From NCBI GenBank assembly GCA_964492245.1, contig CAZBJJ010000049.1, positions 1 through 14,515 of the forward strand: a stretch of 14,515 bases of DNA. The letters are read 5' to 3'. Below, piece by piece: positions 7,360-14,510 of this stretch. The notes under the pieces were generated by a model. It saw only the letters and a list, made by a program, of their open reading frames with translations. It searched no databases and was not told the origin of the DNA. Each line of letters starts with the position of its first letter. The first letter of the stretch is position 1. The stretch comes from CAZBJJ01 sp964492245 (GTDB lineage Bacteria; Spirochaetota; Spirochaetia; Treponematales; Breznakiellaceae). The position numbers and the translations under genes were made by a program.

Positions 7360-8778
7360 ATGGCAGATATCGTCCTTGCCACTATAAATGCCAAGTGGAT
7401 TCATCCAAATGTGGCTCTACGACTTCTCAAGGCCAATCTGGGCGAGCTGGAAGGGCAGTGTACTATTTTGGAGTTTGCCCTGCGCCAGCCCCTATCCGAA
7501 AAAACATCGGCCATTGTACAGGCAGGGCCGAAAATACTGGCCTTTTCGGTCTCGATTTGGAACCATCTGCCCACTTTGGAACTCATTCTCGCCCTTAAGC
7601 AGGCTTGGCAGGCGAGTGTACCGGCCTCGCAGGGGCCCATCATTGTTTTAGGAGGGCCAGAGGTCTCTTGGCTTGCCCAAGATGCCGAAATACTTAGCCA
7701 TGCCAACTACCTTATTCGGGGCGAGGGCGAACAGGCCTTTGCCCATCTTGCCCGCACTCTTTTACAGAACCAGAGCCCTGTTTTTGCCCCAGAAATAGCC
7801 CAGATAAGGGGTAAATTTATTGATGCCCGGCCTGTAGCCCTGGAAAAGACAAAAAGCGCCTATCATCTTTATACCGACGAAGACCTTCACCGAAAGCTCA
7901 CCTACGTGGAGGCCTCGCGGGGTTGCCCCTTTAAATGCGCTTTCTGTCTTTCCTCGCGCGACCCCCTGGTGCGCTTTTTCGATATCGATGTGTTTTTGGA
8001 TGATATGGACAAGCTCATTGCCCGCGGGGCCCGCTCCTTTAAGTTTTTAGATCGCACCTTTAATTTGGACATTGCGCGGGCCCGCCGCATATTAGAATTT
8101 TTTTTAGCCCGCCTTAGGCCCGGTATGTTCGTCCACTTCGAAATGGTGCCGGCCCGCTTTCCGCAGGAGTTGCGCTCGCTTTTAACTCAGTTTCCCGAAG
8201 GCGCCTTGCGGCTTGAAATTGGCATTCAGACCTTTAACGCAGAGACAGCCCGGCAGATCGACCGCATAAGCGATCCCGAAAAGGAGCTCGAGACGCTGCG
8301 CTTTTTGCGCGAACAGACCAAGGCAATTGTCCATGCCGATTTAATTGCAGGTCTGCCTGGCGAGGATGCCGCCTCCTTTGCGGCTGGGTTTAACCGCCTC
8401 TGGGCCGAGCGCCCGGGCGAAATTCAGTTGGGTCTTTTAAAACGCCTGCCTGGCACGGCCCTTGCAGAGCGGGAGGATGGGGCAGTATATATGGCCGAGC
8501 CCCCCTACGAGGTGTTGGAAACCCCAGTTCTTAGCAGAACAGAGCTTGACCGCATTAAAAACTTTGCCCGATTCTGGGAGCTCATAGTAAACCGAGGCCA
8601 CTTCGAGGAAGTCCTCCCCCACATCCTGCCCGAGCCCACCCGGGCCTGGGAAGACTTTATGCGGCTATCTCAGTGGCTCTTAGAAAAATTTGGCCAAAAC
8701 TGGGGAATCCCGCGAGATAATTTGCGCAGCGCCTTAACTAGTTTCACGAATCTTTCACCTAAAAAAAAGATAACTTGA
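7360..8778 (+). CDS. B12-binding radical SAM protein, DUF4080 type
   Basis: 472-residue protein with a cobalamin-binding-like N-terminal Rossmann domain (about 1-150; IVLGGPEVSW at 95-104 and LIRGEGEQAF at 118-127 are typical of B12-radical SAM proteins), a radical SAM core (about 180-370) and a C-terminal DUF4080-like region (about 375-465). The iron-sulfur motif is VEASRGCPFKCAFC (183-196), giving ligands C189, C193 and C196; LEIGIQTF (285-292) and HADLIAGLPGE (325-335) are further radical SAM landmarks. Proteins of this class use a [4Fe-4S] cluster, SAM and sometimes cobalamin for methylation or other radical chemistry; the substrate of DUF4080 proteins is unknown to me. It begins 3 bases after the nucleotidase stop and has no clear ribosome binding site, suggesting translational coupling. 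The final codons overlap the promoter of the next unit. No classic DxHxxG motif is visible, so cobalamin would bind base-off without a histidine, as is common in this class. Confidence 0.82.
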   Translation: MADIVLATINAKWIHPNVALRLLKANLGELEGQCTILEFALRQPLSEKTSAIVQAGPKILAFSVSIWNHLPTLELILALKQAWQASVPASQGPIIVLGGPEVSWLAQDAEILSHANYLIRGEGEQAFAHLARTLLQNQSPVFAPEIAQIRGKFIDARPVALEKTKSAYHLYTDEDLHRKLTYVEASRGCPFKCAFCLSSRDPLVRFFDIDVFLDDMDKLIARGARSFKFLDRTFNLDIARARRILEFFLARLRPGMFVHFEMVPARFPQELRSLLTQFPEGALRLEIGIQTFNAETARQIDRISDPEKELETLRFLREQTKAIVHADLIAGLPGEDAASFAAGFNRLWAERPGEIQLGLLKRLPGTALAEREDGAVYMAEPPYEVLETPVLSRTELDRIKNFARFWELIVNRGHFEEVLPHILPEPTRAWEDFMRLSQWLLEKFGQNWGIPRDNLRSALTSFTNLSPKKKIT

Positions 8779-8803
8779 CAGAAATCATTTTACCTATTAT
8801 TGT
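8775..8803 (+). promoter_or_regulatory. Promoter of the paired outer-membrane-type genes
   Basis: A perfect -35 TTGACA (8775-8780), 17 bases, and TATTGT (8798-8803). The -35 box contains the radical SAM stop codon TGA (8776-8778). Transcription starting near 8810 gives a leader of about 68 bases with a small hairpin and a strong ribosome binding site (AAGGAGG at 8868-8874). Confidence 0.65.
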
Positions 8804-8810
8804 CGGGCAA

Positions 8811-8826
8811 CTCGGCTTTAGCCGGG
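8811..8826 (+). promoter_or_regulatory. 5' leader hairpin
   Basis: CTCGGC (8811-8816) and GCCGGG (8821-8826) form a 6-bp stem (one G-T pair) with a TTTA loop. It lies at the predicted 5' end of the mRNA for the two small membrane proteins and is followed by A-rich rather than T-rich sequence, so it is more likely an mRNA-stabilising 5' hairpin than a terminator. Confidence 0.4.
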
Positions 8827-8878
8827 AAAAAGGTAGAATCATCAGATATATTCAAATATTTGATGAAAAGGAGGCGTT

Positions 8879-9361
8879 ATGAAAAAATTTGGTTTGCTGG
8901 TGCTTATAGCCAGTATTTCGCTAATGGCCGTTTCTGCCCAAGAGGAAGATTCTGGCGATCGGCTCACAGAGATGAGCTTTTTTGCCGTGGAGACCTCCAT
9001 TGTCGCCGGTTACAGCCTGGCTCTCGAGGATCTTACCGCTGGCTACAGCCTAATAGTGAACTTCCCAGTGGCCAAAAATTTTGCTGTTGGTTTTCAGGGC
9101 TTAAAAGGTGGCCTAGTCCCTCAAATGGCGGGCATGAAGCTCAGTTATTATTTAAATAAACTGATAGGCTTCTCGGCCACCTTTGGCGGCGATGGCCTTG
9201 ACACTTGGGTGGGAATAGGTGGCTTTGTCAGCCTCTTGCCCTCAAGTTCTGGCGATTCATTTGCTACGGCAATGCGCATTCGTTTAGAGTATTTTGCAAA
9301 TACTCAGGCCTTTGATACAGGCAGCATCCTAATGGGCATTGGCTTTGCCTTGGGTATATAA
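8879..9361 (+). CDS. Small exported beta-barrel-like protein 1
   Basis: 160-residue protein with a clear signal peptide: MKK, a hydrophobic core (4-18), and cleavage predicted after VSA (20), giving a mature protein of 140 residues. The mature part is Gly- and aromatic-rich with alternating hydrophobic strands such as FFAVETSIVAGYSLAL (34-49), GYSLIVNFPV (55-64) and the C-terminal SILMGIGFALGI, the pattern of a small outer-membrane barrel of perhaps eight strands. The last residue is Ile rather than the Phe/Trp common in proteobacterial barrels. It has a strong ribosome binding site (AAGGAGG) and is first of a two-gene unit with a paralogue 12 bases downstream. I do not recognise a named family. 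Periplasmic or lipid-binding roles are possible alternatives. Confidence 0.75.
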   Translation: MKKFGLLVLIASISLMAVSAQEEDSGDRLTEMSFFAVETSIVAGYSLALEDLTAGYSLIVNFPVAKNFAVGFQGLKGGLVPQMAGMKLSYYLNKLIGFSATFGGDGLDTWVGIGGFVSLLPSSSGDSFATAMRIRLEYFANTQAFDTGSILMGIGFALGI

Positions 9362-9373
9362 CTAGGGGGGCAT

Positions 9374-9850
9374 ATGAATAAGAAAGTACTTTTTTTATGT
9401 TTACTCAGTCTGTCTTTATTTTCTGTAAACAATCTATATGCTCAAAAAGCAGATTACAACGTAATAGGTTTTGAGTTGGGCACTTCTTTTGCCTATAACT
9501 TTGGCGCAGAAGCTATGGGGAACGGCTATTCAACGGCCATTGTCCTGCCTCTTACCAATAGTTTTTCGGCAAATTTTACCTTTCTCAATGGCAGTGGCGG
9601 TCTAGCTAGCTCTTCAATGCTTGGCTTTAATTATGCTCTGAGGAATAAGTTGGGTGTTAGCCTAGGTGTTGGGAGATCTGGTGCCAATTCCCTAGTCAAT
9701 CTTGGCATGTACTTAAATATTCTAGAGCGCAAGGTACAAGAGGGCCTAAGCACCATATTAAAACTTCGTGTGAACTACGAAGCTGTTCCGGTAAATGGCC
9801 TAGAAAATGGAACCTTAGTAATGGGACTTGCATTGGGCTTTGGTATATAA
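9374..9850 (+). CDS. Small exported beta-barrel-like protein 2 (paralogue of protein 1)
   Basis: 158-residue protein with signal peptide (MNKK, hydrophobic 5-18, cleavage after LYA at 23; both mature proteins begin with Gln). It aligns end to end with the upstream product: GYSTAIVLPLTNSFSANFTFLNG corresponds to its GYSLIVNFPVAKNFAVGFQGLKG, and the ending GTLVMGLALGFGI to SILMGIGFALGI. Identity is low but length, strand pattern and tail agree, so an old tandem duplication is likely. The ribosome binding site AGGGGGG sits close to the ATG. Base composition is more AT-rich and codon choice less GCC-biased than in the flanking genes. A strong terminator follows the stop by about 20 bases. Function is unknown; outer-membrane location is inferred. 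Confidence 0.72.
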   Translation: MNKKVLFLCLLSLSLFSVNNLYAQKADYNVIGFELGTSFAYNFGAEAMGNGYSTAIVLPLTNSFSANFTFLNGSGGLASSSMLGFNYALRNKLGVSLGVGRSGANSLVNLGMYLNILERKVQEGLSTILKLRVNYEAVPVNGLENGTLVMGLALGFGI

Positions 9851-9870
9851 CAAATCCTATTAATGCGAGG

Positions 9871-9906
9871 AAGGGCCAAAAAACCAAATGTTTTTGGCCC
9901 TTTTTT
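9871..9906 (+). terminator. Intrinsic terminator of the paired membrane-protein genes
   Basis: AAGGGCCAAAAA (9871-9882) pairs with TTTTTGGCCCTT (9891-9902) in a perfect 12-bp stem with an 8-base loop, followed by a T tract ending at 9906. On the opposite strand the stem also lies just downstream of the thioesterase stop codon, but there it is not followed by a T tract, so it serves the + strand mainly. Confidence 0.9.
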
Positions 9907-9916
9907 ATTGATTGCC

Positions 9917-10639
9917 CTAGGAAAAAACGGCCCGAAAACTTGGCTTGCCCGTTTTATGCTGAAGCCCCTCTATGTGCCAGACCTTGCCAACAGGACCTTT
10001 AAATAAATCGACCTCCTCGCCTTCGAGGGTCTGGCCCAGATAATTAATATCGCAGCGCATCCGAGGCCAGGTGGCCAGCTCTTCCAGACTAAATAAATCT
10101 TGAATCCACTGAATATAGCGCGCGTTGTTCACATGTGCGTTGTAATCGATATCCGAATAGGCGGCCCTTCGTGTGCTAACTTGGGCAAGCCCCTCTTGTG
10201 CATCAATCGATTGGCAGGCCCCCTCTAGGGCGCAGGCCTTGTCAGAGTGGGGGAGCTTTTCAATCCATTTTTCTGGGCGCAGGGGGCGCAATTTTTCGGT
10301 GTCGAGAATTAGCCAGGCACTGCGACCATGGCCAAAAACGCCCTTAGAATCGGCCATTTCGTAGTTGCGCCAGACTAAAAGGCGCTCGCTGCCGCTGGGC
10401 CAGGTCCTGCACTCTATCTCTTCTTGCCAGCCAGGGCGTCGCTCCAATTCCAAGCTCATACGGGAAAGAATCCAGGCTACCTTGTGCTCACGCATAAAGT
10501 CGACCCCAACCCCCAATTTATCGGCATGGATGCCAGCTATTTCCTGGCACCAGTTAAAGGCCGCCGCCATGCTCAGATGGTCTTTTGCATCTACATCCCA
10601 GGTGCGCACGGTAAATTTTTCATTATAAATTTCAAGCAT
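9917..10639 (-). CDS. Acyl-ACP thioesterase (FatA/FatB family, PF01643)
   Basis: 240-residue cytoplasmic protein with two hotdog-fold halves, predicted to hydrolyse acyl-ACP to free fatty acid. The first half shows the family opening FTVRTWDVDAKDHLSMAAAFNWCQEIAG (9-36, conserved at R12, D15 and W30) and the central W..SR...E..RRP pattern (56-69). The second half carries the active-site loop DIDYNAHVNNARYIQW (163-178), matching the plant FatB D-x-N-x-H catalytic residues as D165, N167 and H169. Counting 34 residues on, where FatB has its catalytic Glu, this protein has Q203 (NYLGQT), an apparent substitution. Length fits bacterial members (about 240-250). No spaced ribosome binding site: GGAGGG is 13 or more bases from ATG and lies upstream of the predicted transcription start. 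Divergent from metH. Confidence 0.88.
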   Translation of the reverse strand: MLEIYNEKFTVRTWDVDAKDHLSMAAAFNWCQEIAGIHADKLGVGVDFMREHKVAWILSRMSLELERRPGWQEEIECRTWPSGSERLLVWRNYEMADSKGVFGHGRSAWLILDTEKLRPLRPEKWIEKLPHSDKACALEGACQSIDAQEGLAQVSTRRAAYSDIDYNAHVNNARYIQWIQDLFSLEELATWPRMRCDINYLGQTLEGEEVDLFKGPVGKVWHIEGLQHKTGKPSFRAVFS

Positions 10640-10645
10640 GATCTT

Positions 10646-10674
10646 ATATTATCCCTCCCAACTGCTTCCTTCAA
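10646..10674 (-). promoter_or_regulatory. Promoter of the thioesterase gene, predicted leaderless
   Basis: Read on the - strand: TTGAAG (10674-10669), 17 bases, TAATAT (10651-10646), then exactly 6 bases (AAGATC) to the ATG at 10639. Transcription should begin at or within a base or two of the start codon. The GGGAGGG just upstream of the -10 would not be in that mRNA. Confidence 0.6.
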
Positions 10675-10688
10675 GCCTGGCTTTCGGC

Positions 10689-10700
10689 TAATATAAAAGA
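10689..10700 (+). promoter_or_regulatory. -10 region of metH, predicted leaderless
   Basis: TAATAT (10689-10694) followed by exactly 6 bases (AAAAGA) and the metH ATG at 10701. It is the same hexamer and spacing as the divergent thioesterase. No -35 match worth naming is seen; at 17-base spacing it would fall at 10666-10671, overlapping the thioesterase -35. There is no ribosome binding site and no room for a B12 or SAM riboswitch in the 61-base gap. Confidence 0.5.
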
Positions 10701-13700
10701 ATGAACAGAATTGATGGCTTAAAGAGTGCAATTGAAAAACGCATCCTTATACTCGACGGCGCCATGGGCACTATGATCCAACAGCACCATTTAAACGAGG
10801 CCGATTTTCGCGGTCAACGCTTTGCCCATCATCCTAAAAAACTACAGGGCTGCAACGATCTGCTCTGCCTCACTCAACCAAGGCTTATCTACGATATACA
10901 TACCGCCTATTTGATGGCAGGTGCCGATTTAATCGAAACCTGCTCTTTTAATGCAAACGCCCCCTCGCTGGATGACTATGGCCTGGGACATCTTGCGCGC
11001 GAAATATCCCGCGCAAGTGCCGAACTGGCACGCAGGGCCTGCGAGGCCGCCGCCACACCCGAGCATCCCCGCTATGTGGTTGGCGTTTTAGGTCCCACCG
11101 GCAAGACCGCTTCAATATCGGCCGACGTAAGCGACGGTGCGGCGCGCAGTATTACCTGGGACCAACTGGTCCAGGCCTACAGCGAAAACGCAATGGGCCT
11201 TTTAGAAGGGGGGGCCGATATTCTTATGCTCGAAACCATTTTCGACACCCTCAACGCCAAGGCCGCCCTCTTTGCCATCGACGAGGCAATAAAAACCTTA
11301 AACAGCCTGGAGAGAACAGAGGGCAGCGAAAAGAGATATACCCGCCCCCCCATAATGATTTCCGGTACCATAACCGATGCCGCCGGGCGCACCCTTTCCG
11401 GGCAGACGGTTGCTGCCTTTCATGCCTCTCTCTCCCATGGCCAGCCCTTTAGCATGGGCCTGAACTGCGCCCTTGGGGCAGATAAGCTCTTGCCCCATTT
11501 GCAGGAGCTCTCGGAAATTTCACCTTTTTTACTGAGCGCACACCCCAATGCCGGCCTGCCCAATTCTCTTGGCGAGTACGACCAAAGCGCCCAGGAAATG
11601 GCCCAGGCGGTGCGTCCCTTCCTGGAACAGGGCTTGGTCAACATTGTCGGGGGCTGCTGTGGCTCTACCCCGGTCCACATTGCAGAAATTGCCAAACTGG
11701 CAAAAAACTTCCCCCCACGCAAACCAAAGGCCCCCCTGCGACGCACAATATTAAGTGGCCTAGAGGCCCTGGAACTGCCCAGCCGCTTTGGCCCCCTCGA
11801 ACAGCATGGCGGGAATTTTATCGATATTGGCGAGCGCACAAATGTAGCCGGCAGCCGGCGTTTTTTGCGTTTAATAAAGGAAGAAAAATGGGAAGAGGCC
11901 AGCCTAATAGCCCGCGAAATGGGTGAATCGGGGGCAGCCATAATAGATGTCTGTATGGACGATGCCCTCCTCGATGCCCGGGCCTCGATGGTGCATTTTT
12001 TAAACACAGCCCAGAGCGACCCCGAGGTGGCCCGCCTGCCCTTTATGATCGACAGCTCCCGCTGGGAAGTAATAGAGGCGGGCCTTAAGTGTATTCAGGG
12101 TAAGGGCCTCGTTAACTCTATCAGTTTAAAAGAGGGGGAACAGGAGTTCCTACAGCGGGCTGCTCTGGCCCGGCGCTATGGTGCGGCAATTGTAGTTATG
12201 CTTTTCGACGAAGCCGGCCAGGCCGACAGCTATGCCCGCAAAATAGAAATTGCCGGCCGCTCCTGGAAGCTCTTAATGGGGGCGGGCTTTCCCGCGGAGG
12301 ACGTGGTCTTCGACCCCAATGTTTTGTCCATTGCCACCGGCATCGAAGAGCACAGAGGCTATGCGCTGGACTTTATCGAAGCTTGCAGATGGATTTCGGC
12401 CAATTGCCCGGGGGCGCATATTTCGGGCGGGCTTTCTAACCTCTCTTTTTCCTTTCGTGGCAACGAAGCAGTGCGCGAGGCAATGCATGCAGTCTTTTTA
12501 AAACATGCCATCCCCGCTGGCCTGTCGATGGCCATTGTAAACCCCGGGGCTCTGCGATCGGTAGGCGAGCTGGAAGCAGAGCTCGTTCAACTCTGCGAGG
12601 CGGTAATTTTAAACCAAGGGCCACAAGCCGAGGAAGCGCTCTTACAAAAGGCCCTGCAGCTGCGCGAAAACCAAGATGGCTCCCCCAAACTTTCTGCTGG
12701 CGAGGCAAAAAAAAATGCATGGCGAGAGCTAGCCCTGCCCGAACGCATTTCCCATGCCCTGGTAAGGGGCGAAGAGGGGTACATCGAAGCAGATGTGTTA
12801 GCCCTTAAAAGCCAAGGTGGCGACAGCGCCCTGTCCCTTATAGAGGGCCCGCTAATGGATGGCATGAATGAGGTGGGGCGCCGCTTTGGCTTGGGTCAGA
12901 TGTTTTTGCCCCAGGTTATCCGCTCGGCACGGGTAATGAAAAAAGCGGTGGCCGTCTTAGAACCCTTTATTCAAGAGGAAAAAAACGAGGACAGCCAGGC
13001 AGCCGCCACCATTGTGCTGGCAACGGTTAAGGGCGATGTCCACGACATTGGCAAGAACATTGTGGGCCTTGTGCTCTCCTGTAATGGTTTTAGGGTGATA
13101 GATTTAGGGGTGATGGTTCCCACCGAGGAAATGTTAGCGGCCATCGAGCGCGAAAAAGCCGATGTCCTGGGCCTCTCCGGCCTTATAACCCCATCTTTAG
13201 ACGAAATGGTCAACGTGGCAAGGGCAATGGAGGGGGCGGGCCTAAAAATTCCCCTGTTGGTGGGAGGCGCCACGACCAGCGAAACCCACACCGCATTGCG
13301 CATTGCCCCCGCATATAGCGGCCCGGTGGTACATGGCAAGGATGCCAGCCAAATGCCCGCCATTGTGCGCGCCCTGCTTTCGCCCAGCGAAGGCCCCGCC
13401 TTTCTTGCTAGGCTTGAACAGGGCTACAAGGCGGCCATCGAGCGCCACGAGGGGCAAAAACTCCGGCAAAAACCAATTTCCCTGGCCCAGGCGCGCAAAA
13501 ATGCCTTTGCCAGCGATTGGCAGAAGATTGATATTGATGAGCCAAAGACACAGGGCCTTATCGATCTAGCTCCCGGCGAACTTGCCGAGCTCTATCCCTG
13601 GATAGACTGGAACTGGTTTTTTTATAGCTGGGACCTCGGCTATGGCAAGGAGCAGGCCCTAAACGATAGCAAAAAGGCCGAGGCCGCCACTAAACTCTAC

Positions 13701-14510
13701 GAGGATGCCCAAGCGCTTTTACGGCGCTTTGCCCAGGATGGGCATATTCGCCCCGCCGCCCGCATTGGCATATTTCCCGCCGCCAGCGAGGGCGACGATC
13801 TCCTTATTTATCCCAATATAGACAGCAAAAAGGCCCGGGAAGTTTCCGCTAGCGCGGCGCCCGCCTTGGCAGGGCTTGGGCGGGAAGTTCGCCTGCCTTT
13901 TTTGCGCAATCAGCAGGAAAAAAAGGCGGGAGGTGCAAACCCCTGCTTAACCGATTTTATTGCCCCAAAGGCCAGCGGGCGGCGGGACTGGGTGGGCTTT
14001 TTCGCCCTCACTGTCGGGGCAGGCTTCGAAACATGGCTGGCCGAATGCGCCAAGGCCGATGAATACGAGGTGTTGCTGGCCAAATCTTTGGCCGACCGCC
14101 TTGCCGAGGCAATGGCCGAATGGGCCCACGCCAAGCTTCGGCGGGAAATCTGGGGCTATGCCCCCAACGAAAAGCTGGCCCCCGAGGAATGCTTCGATTT
14201 TAGCGCAGATGGCCGTACAAAATACCGCGGCATTCGACCAGCCTTTGGCTACCCCGCCTGCCCCGACCACGAAGACAAAGGCCTGGCCTTCGAGCTTTTA
14301 GATGCCCGCAGCAAGCTGGGCATGGACCTGACCGAAAGCGCCATGATGCTCCCGGCGGCCTCGGTCTGTGGCATGTATTTTGCCCATCCGCAGTCCTGGT
14401 ACTTTGGCACAGGAAAAATAGACAGCGAGCAATTGGCCGACTTTGCCGCACGTAAAACTATCAATCTAGAAGAGGCCCGACGCCGGCTTTCGTCTATAAT
14501 TATGGAGTAA
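10701..14510 (+). CDS. metH: Cobalamin-dependent methionine synthase
   Basis: Complete 1269-residue MetH (about 1227 in E. coli), which transfers a methyl group from methyltetrahydrofolate through cobalamin to homocysteine. Modules in order: homocysteine-binding (about 1-335) starting ILDGAMGTMIQ (17-27), with zinc ligands C256 (GLNCALGAD), C319 and C320 (GGCCGSTP); pterin-binding (about 365-640) with FIDIGERTNVAGSRRF (373-388), DVCMDDALLD (416-425) and FMIDSSRW (448-455); helical cap (about 670-760); cobalamin domain with DVHDIGKNIVGLVL (779-792) and axial ligand H781, plus LSGLITPSLDEM (825-836) and GGATTSETHTA (855-865); and SAM-binding reactivation domain (about 935-1269) with RGIRPAFGYPACPDH (1176-1190) and ASVCGMYFAHPQSWYF (1220-1235). 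All key residues are present. An A9 run (12707-12715) marks the pterin/cap boundary. The start follows a -10-like box by 6 bases, with no ribosome binding site. The terminator lies beyond the window. Confidence 0.97.
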   Translation: MNRIDGLKSAIEKRILILDGAMGTMIQQHHLNEADFRGQRFAHHPKKLQGCNDLLCLTQPRLIYDIHTAYLMAGADLIETCSFNANAPSLDDYGLGHLAREISRASAELARRACEAAATPEHPRYVVGVLGPTGKTASISADVSDGAARSITWDQLVQAYSENAMGLLEGGADILMLETIFDTLNAKAALFAIDEAIKTLNSLERTEGSEKRYTRPPIMISGTITDAAGRTLSGQTVAAFHASLSHGQPFSMGLNCALGADKLLPHLQELSEISPFLLSAHPNAGLPNSLGEYDQSAQEMAQAVRPFLEQGLVNIVGGCCGSTPVHIAEIAKLAKNFPPRKPKAPLRRTILSGLEALELPSRFGPLEQHGGNFIDIGERTNVAGSRRFLRLIKEEKWEEASLIAREMGESGAAIIDVCMDDALLDARASMVHFLNTAQSDPEVARLPFMIDSSRWEVIEAGLKCIQGKGLVNSISLKEGEQEFLQRAALARRYGAAIVVMLFDEAGQADSYARKIEIAGRSWKLLMGAGFPAEDVVFDPNVLSIATGIEEHRGYALDFIEACRWISANCPGAHISGGLSNLSFSFRGNEAVREAMHAVFLKHAIPAGLSMAIVNPGALRSVGELEAELVQLCEAVILNQGPQAEEALLQKALQLRENQDGSPKLSAGEAKKNAWRELALPERISHALVRGEEGYIEADVLALKSQGGDSALSLIEGPLMDGMNEVGRRFGLGQMFLPQVIRSARVMKKAVAVLEPFIQEEKNEDSQAAATIVLATVKGDVHDIGKNIVGLVLSCNGFRVIDLGVMVPTEEMLAAIEREKADVLGLSGLITPSLDEMVNVARAMEGAGLKIPLLVGGATTSETHTALRIAPAYSGPVVHGKDASQMPAIVRALLSPSEGPAFLARLEQGYKAAIERHEGQKLRQKPISLAQARKNAFASDWQKIDIDEPKTQGLIDLAPGELAELYPWIDWNWFFYSWDLGYGKEQALNDSKKAEAATKLYEDAQALLRRFAQDGHIRPAARIGIFPAASEGDDLLIYPNIDSKKAREVSASAAPALAGLGREVRLPFLRNQQEKKAGGANPCLTDFIAPKASGRRDWVGFFALTVGAGFETWLAECAKADEYEVLLAKSLADRLAEAMAEWAHAKLRREIWGYAPNEKLAPEECFDFSADGRTKYRGIRPAFGYPACPDHEDKGLAFELLDARSKLGMDLTESAMMLPAASVCGMYFAHPQSWYFGTGKIDSEQLADFAARKTINLEEARRRLSSIIME

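Noticed and set aside
8811..8826. Hairpin as a terminator of the glgX operon
   Set aside because: The stem is followed by A-rich sequence rather than a T tract, and it lies downstream of a consensus promoter start, so a 5' leader structure fits better.
8800..9159. 119-codon + strand frame beginning with TTG and overlapping the first barrel gene
   Set aside because: The overlapping frame 8879-9361 has a proper signal peptide, strong ribosome binding site and a paralogue next door; this frame has Arg/Trp-rich content typical of an out-of-frame reading.
10640..10700. Cobalamin or SAM riboswitch ahead of metH
   Set aside because: The gap is only 61 bases, contains the divergent thioesterase promoter, and shows none of the conserved helices or B12-box sequence.
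11420..12007. 195-codon open frame on the - strand inside metH
   Set aside because: It lies wholly opposite conserved metH coding sequence, is Ser/Arg/Pro-rich with no motif, and has no ribosome binding site context; it is a by-product of GC-biased third positions in metH.
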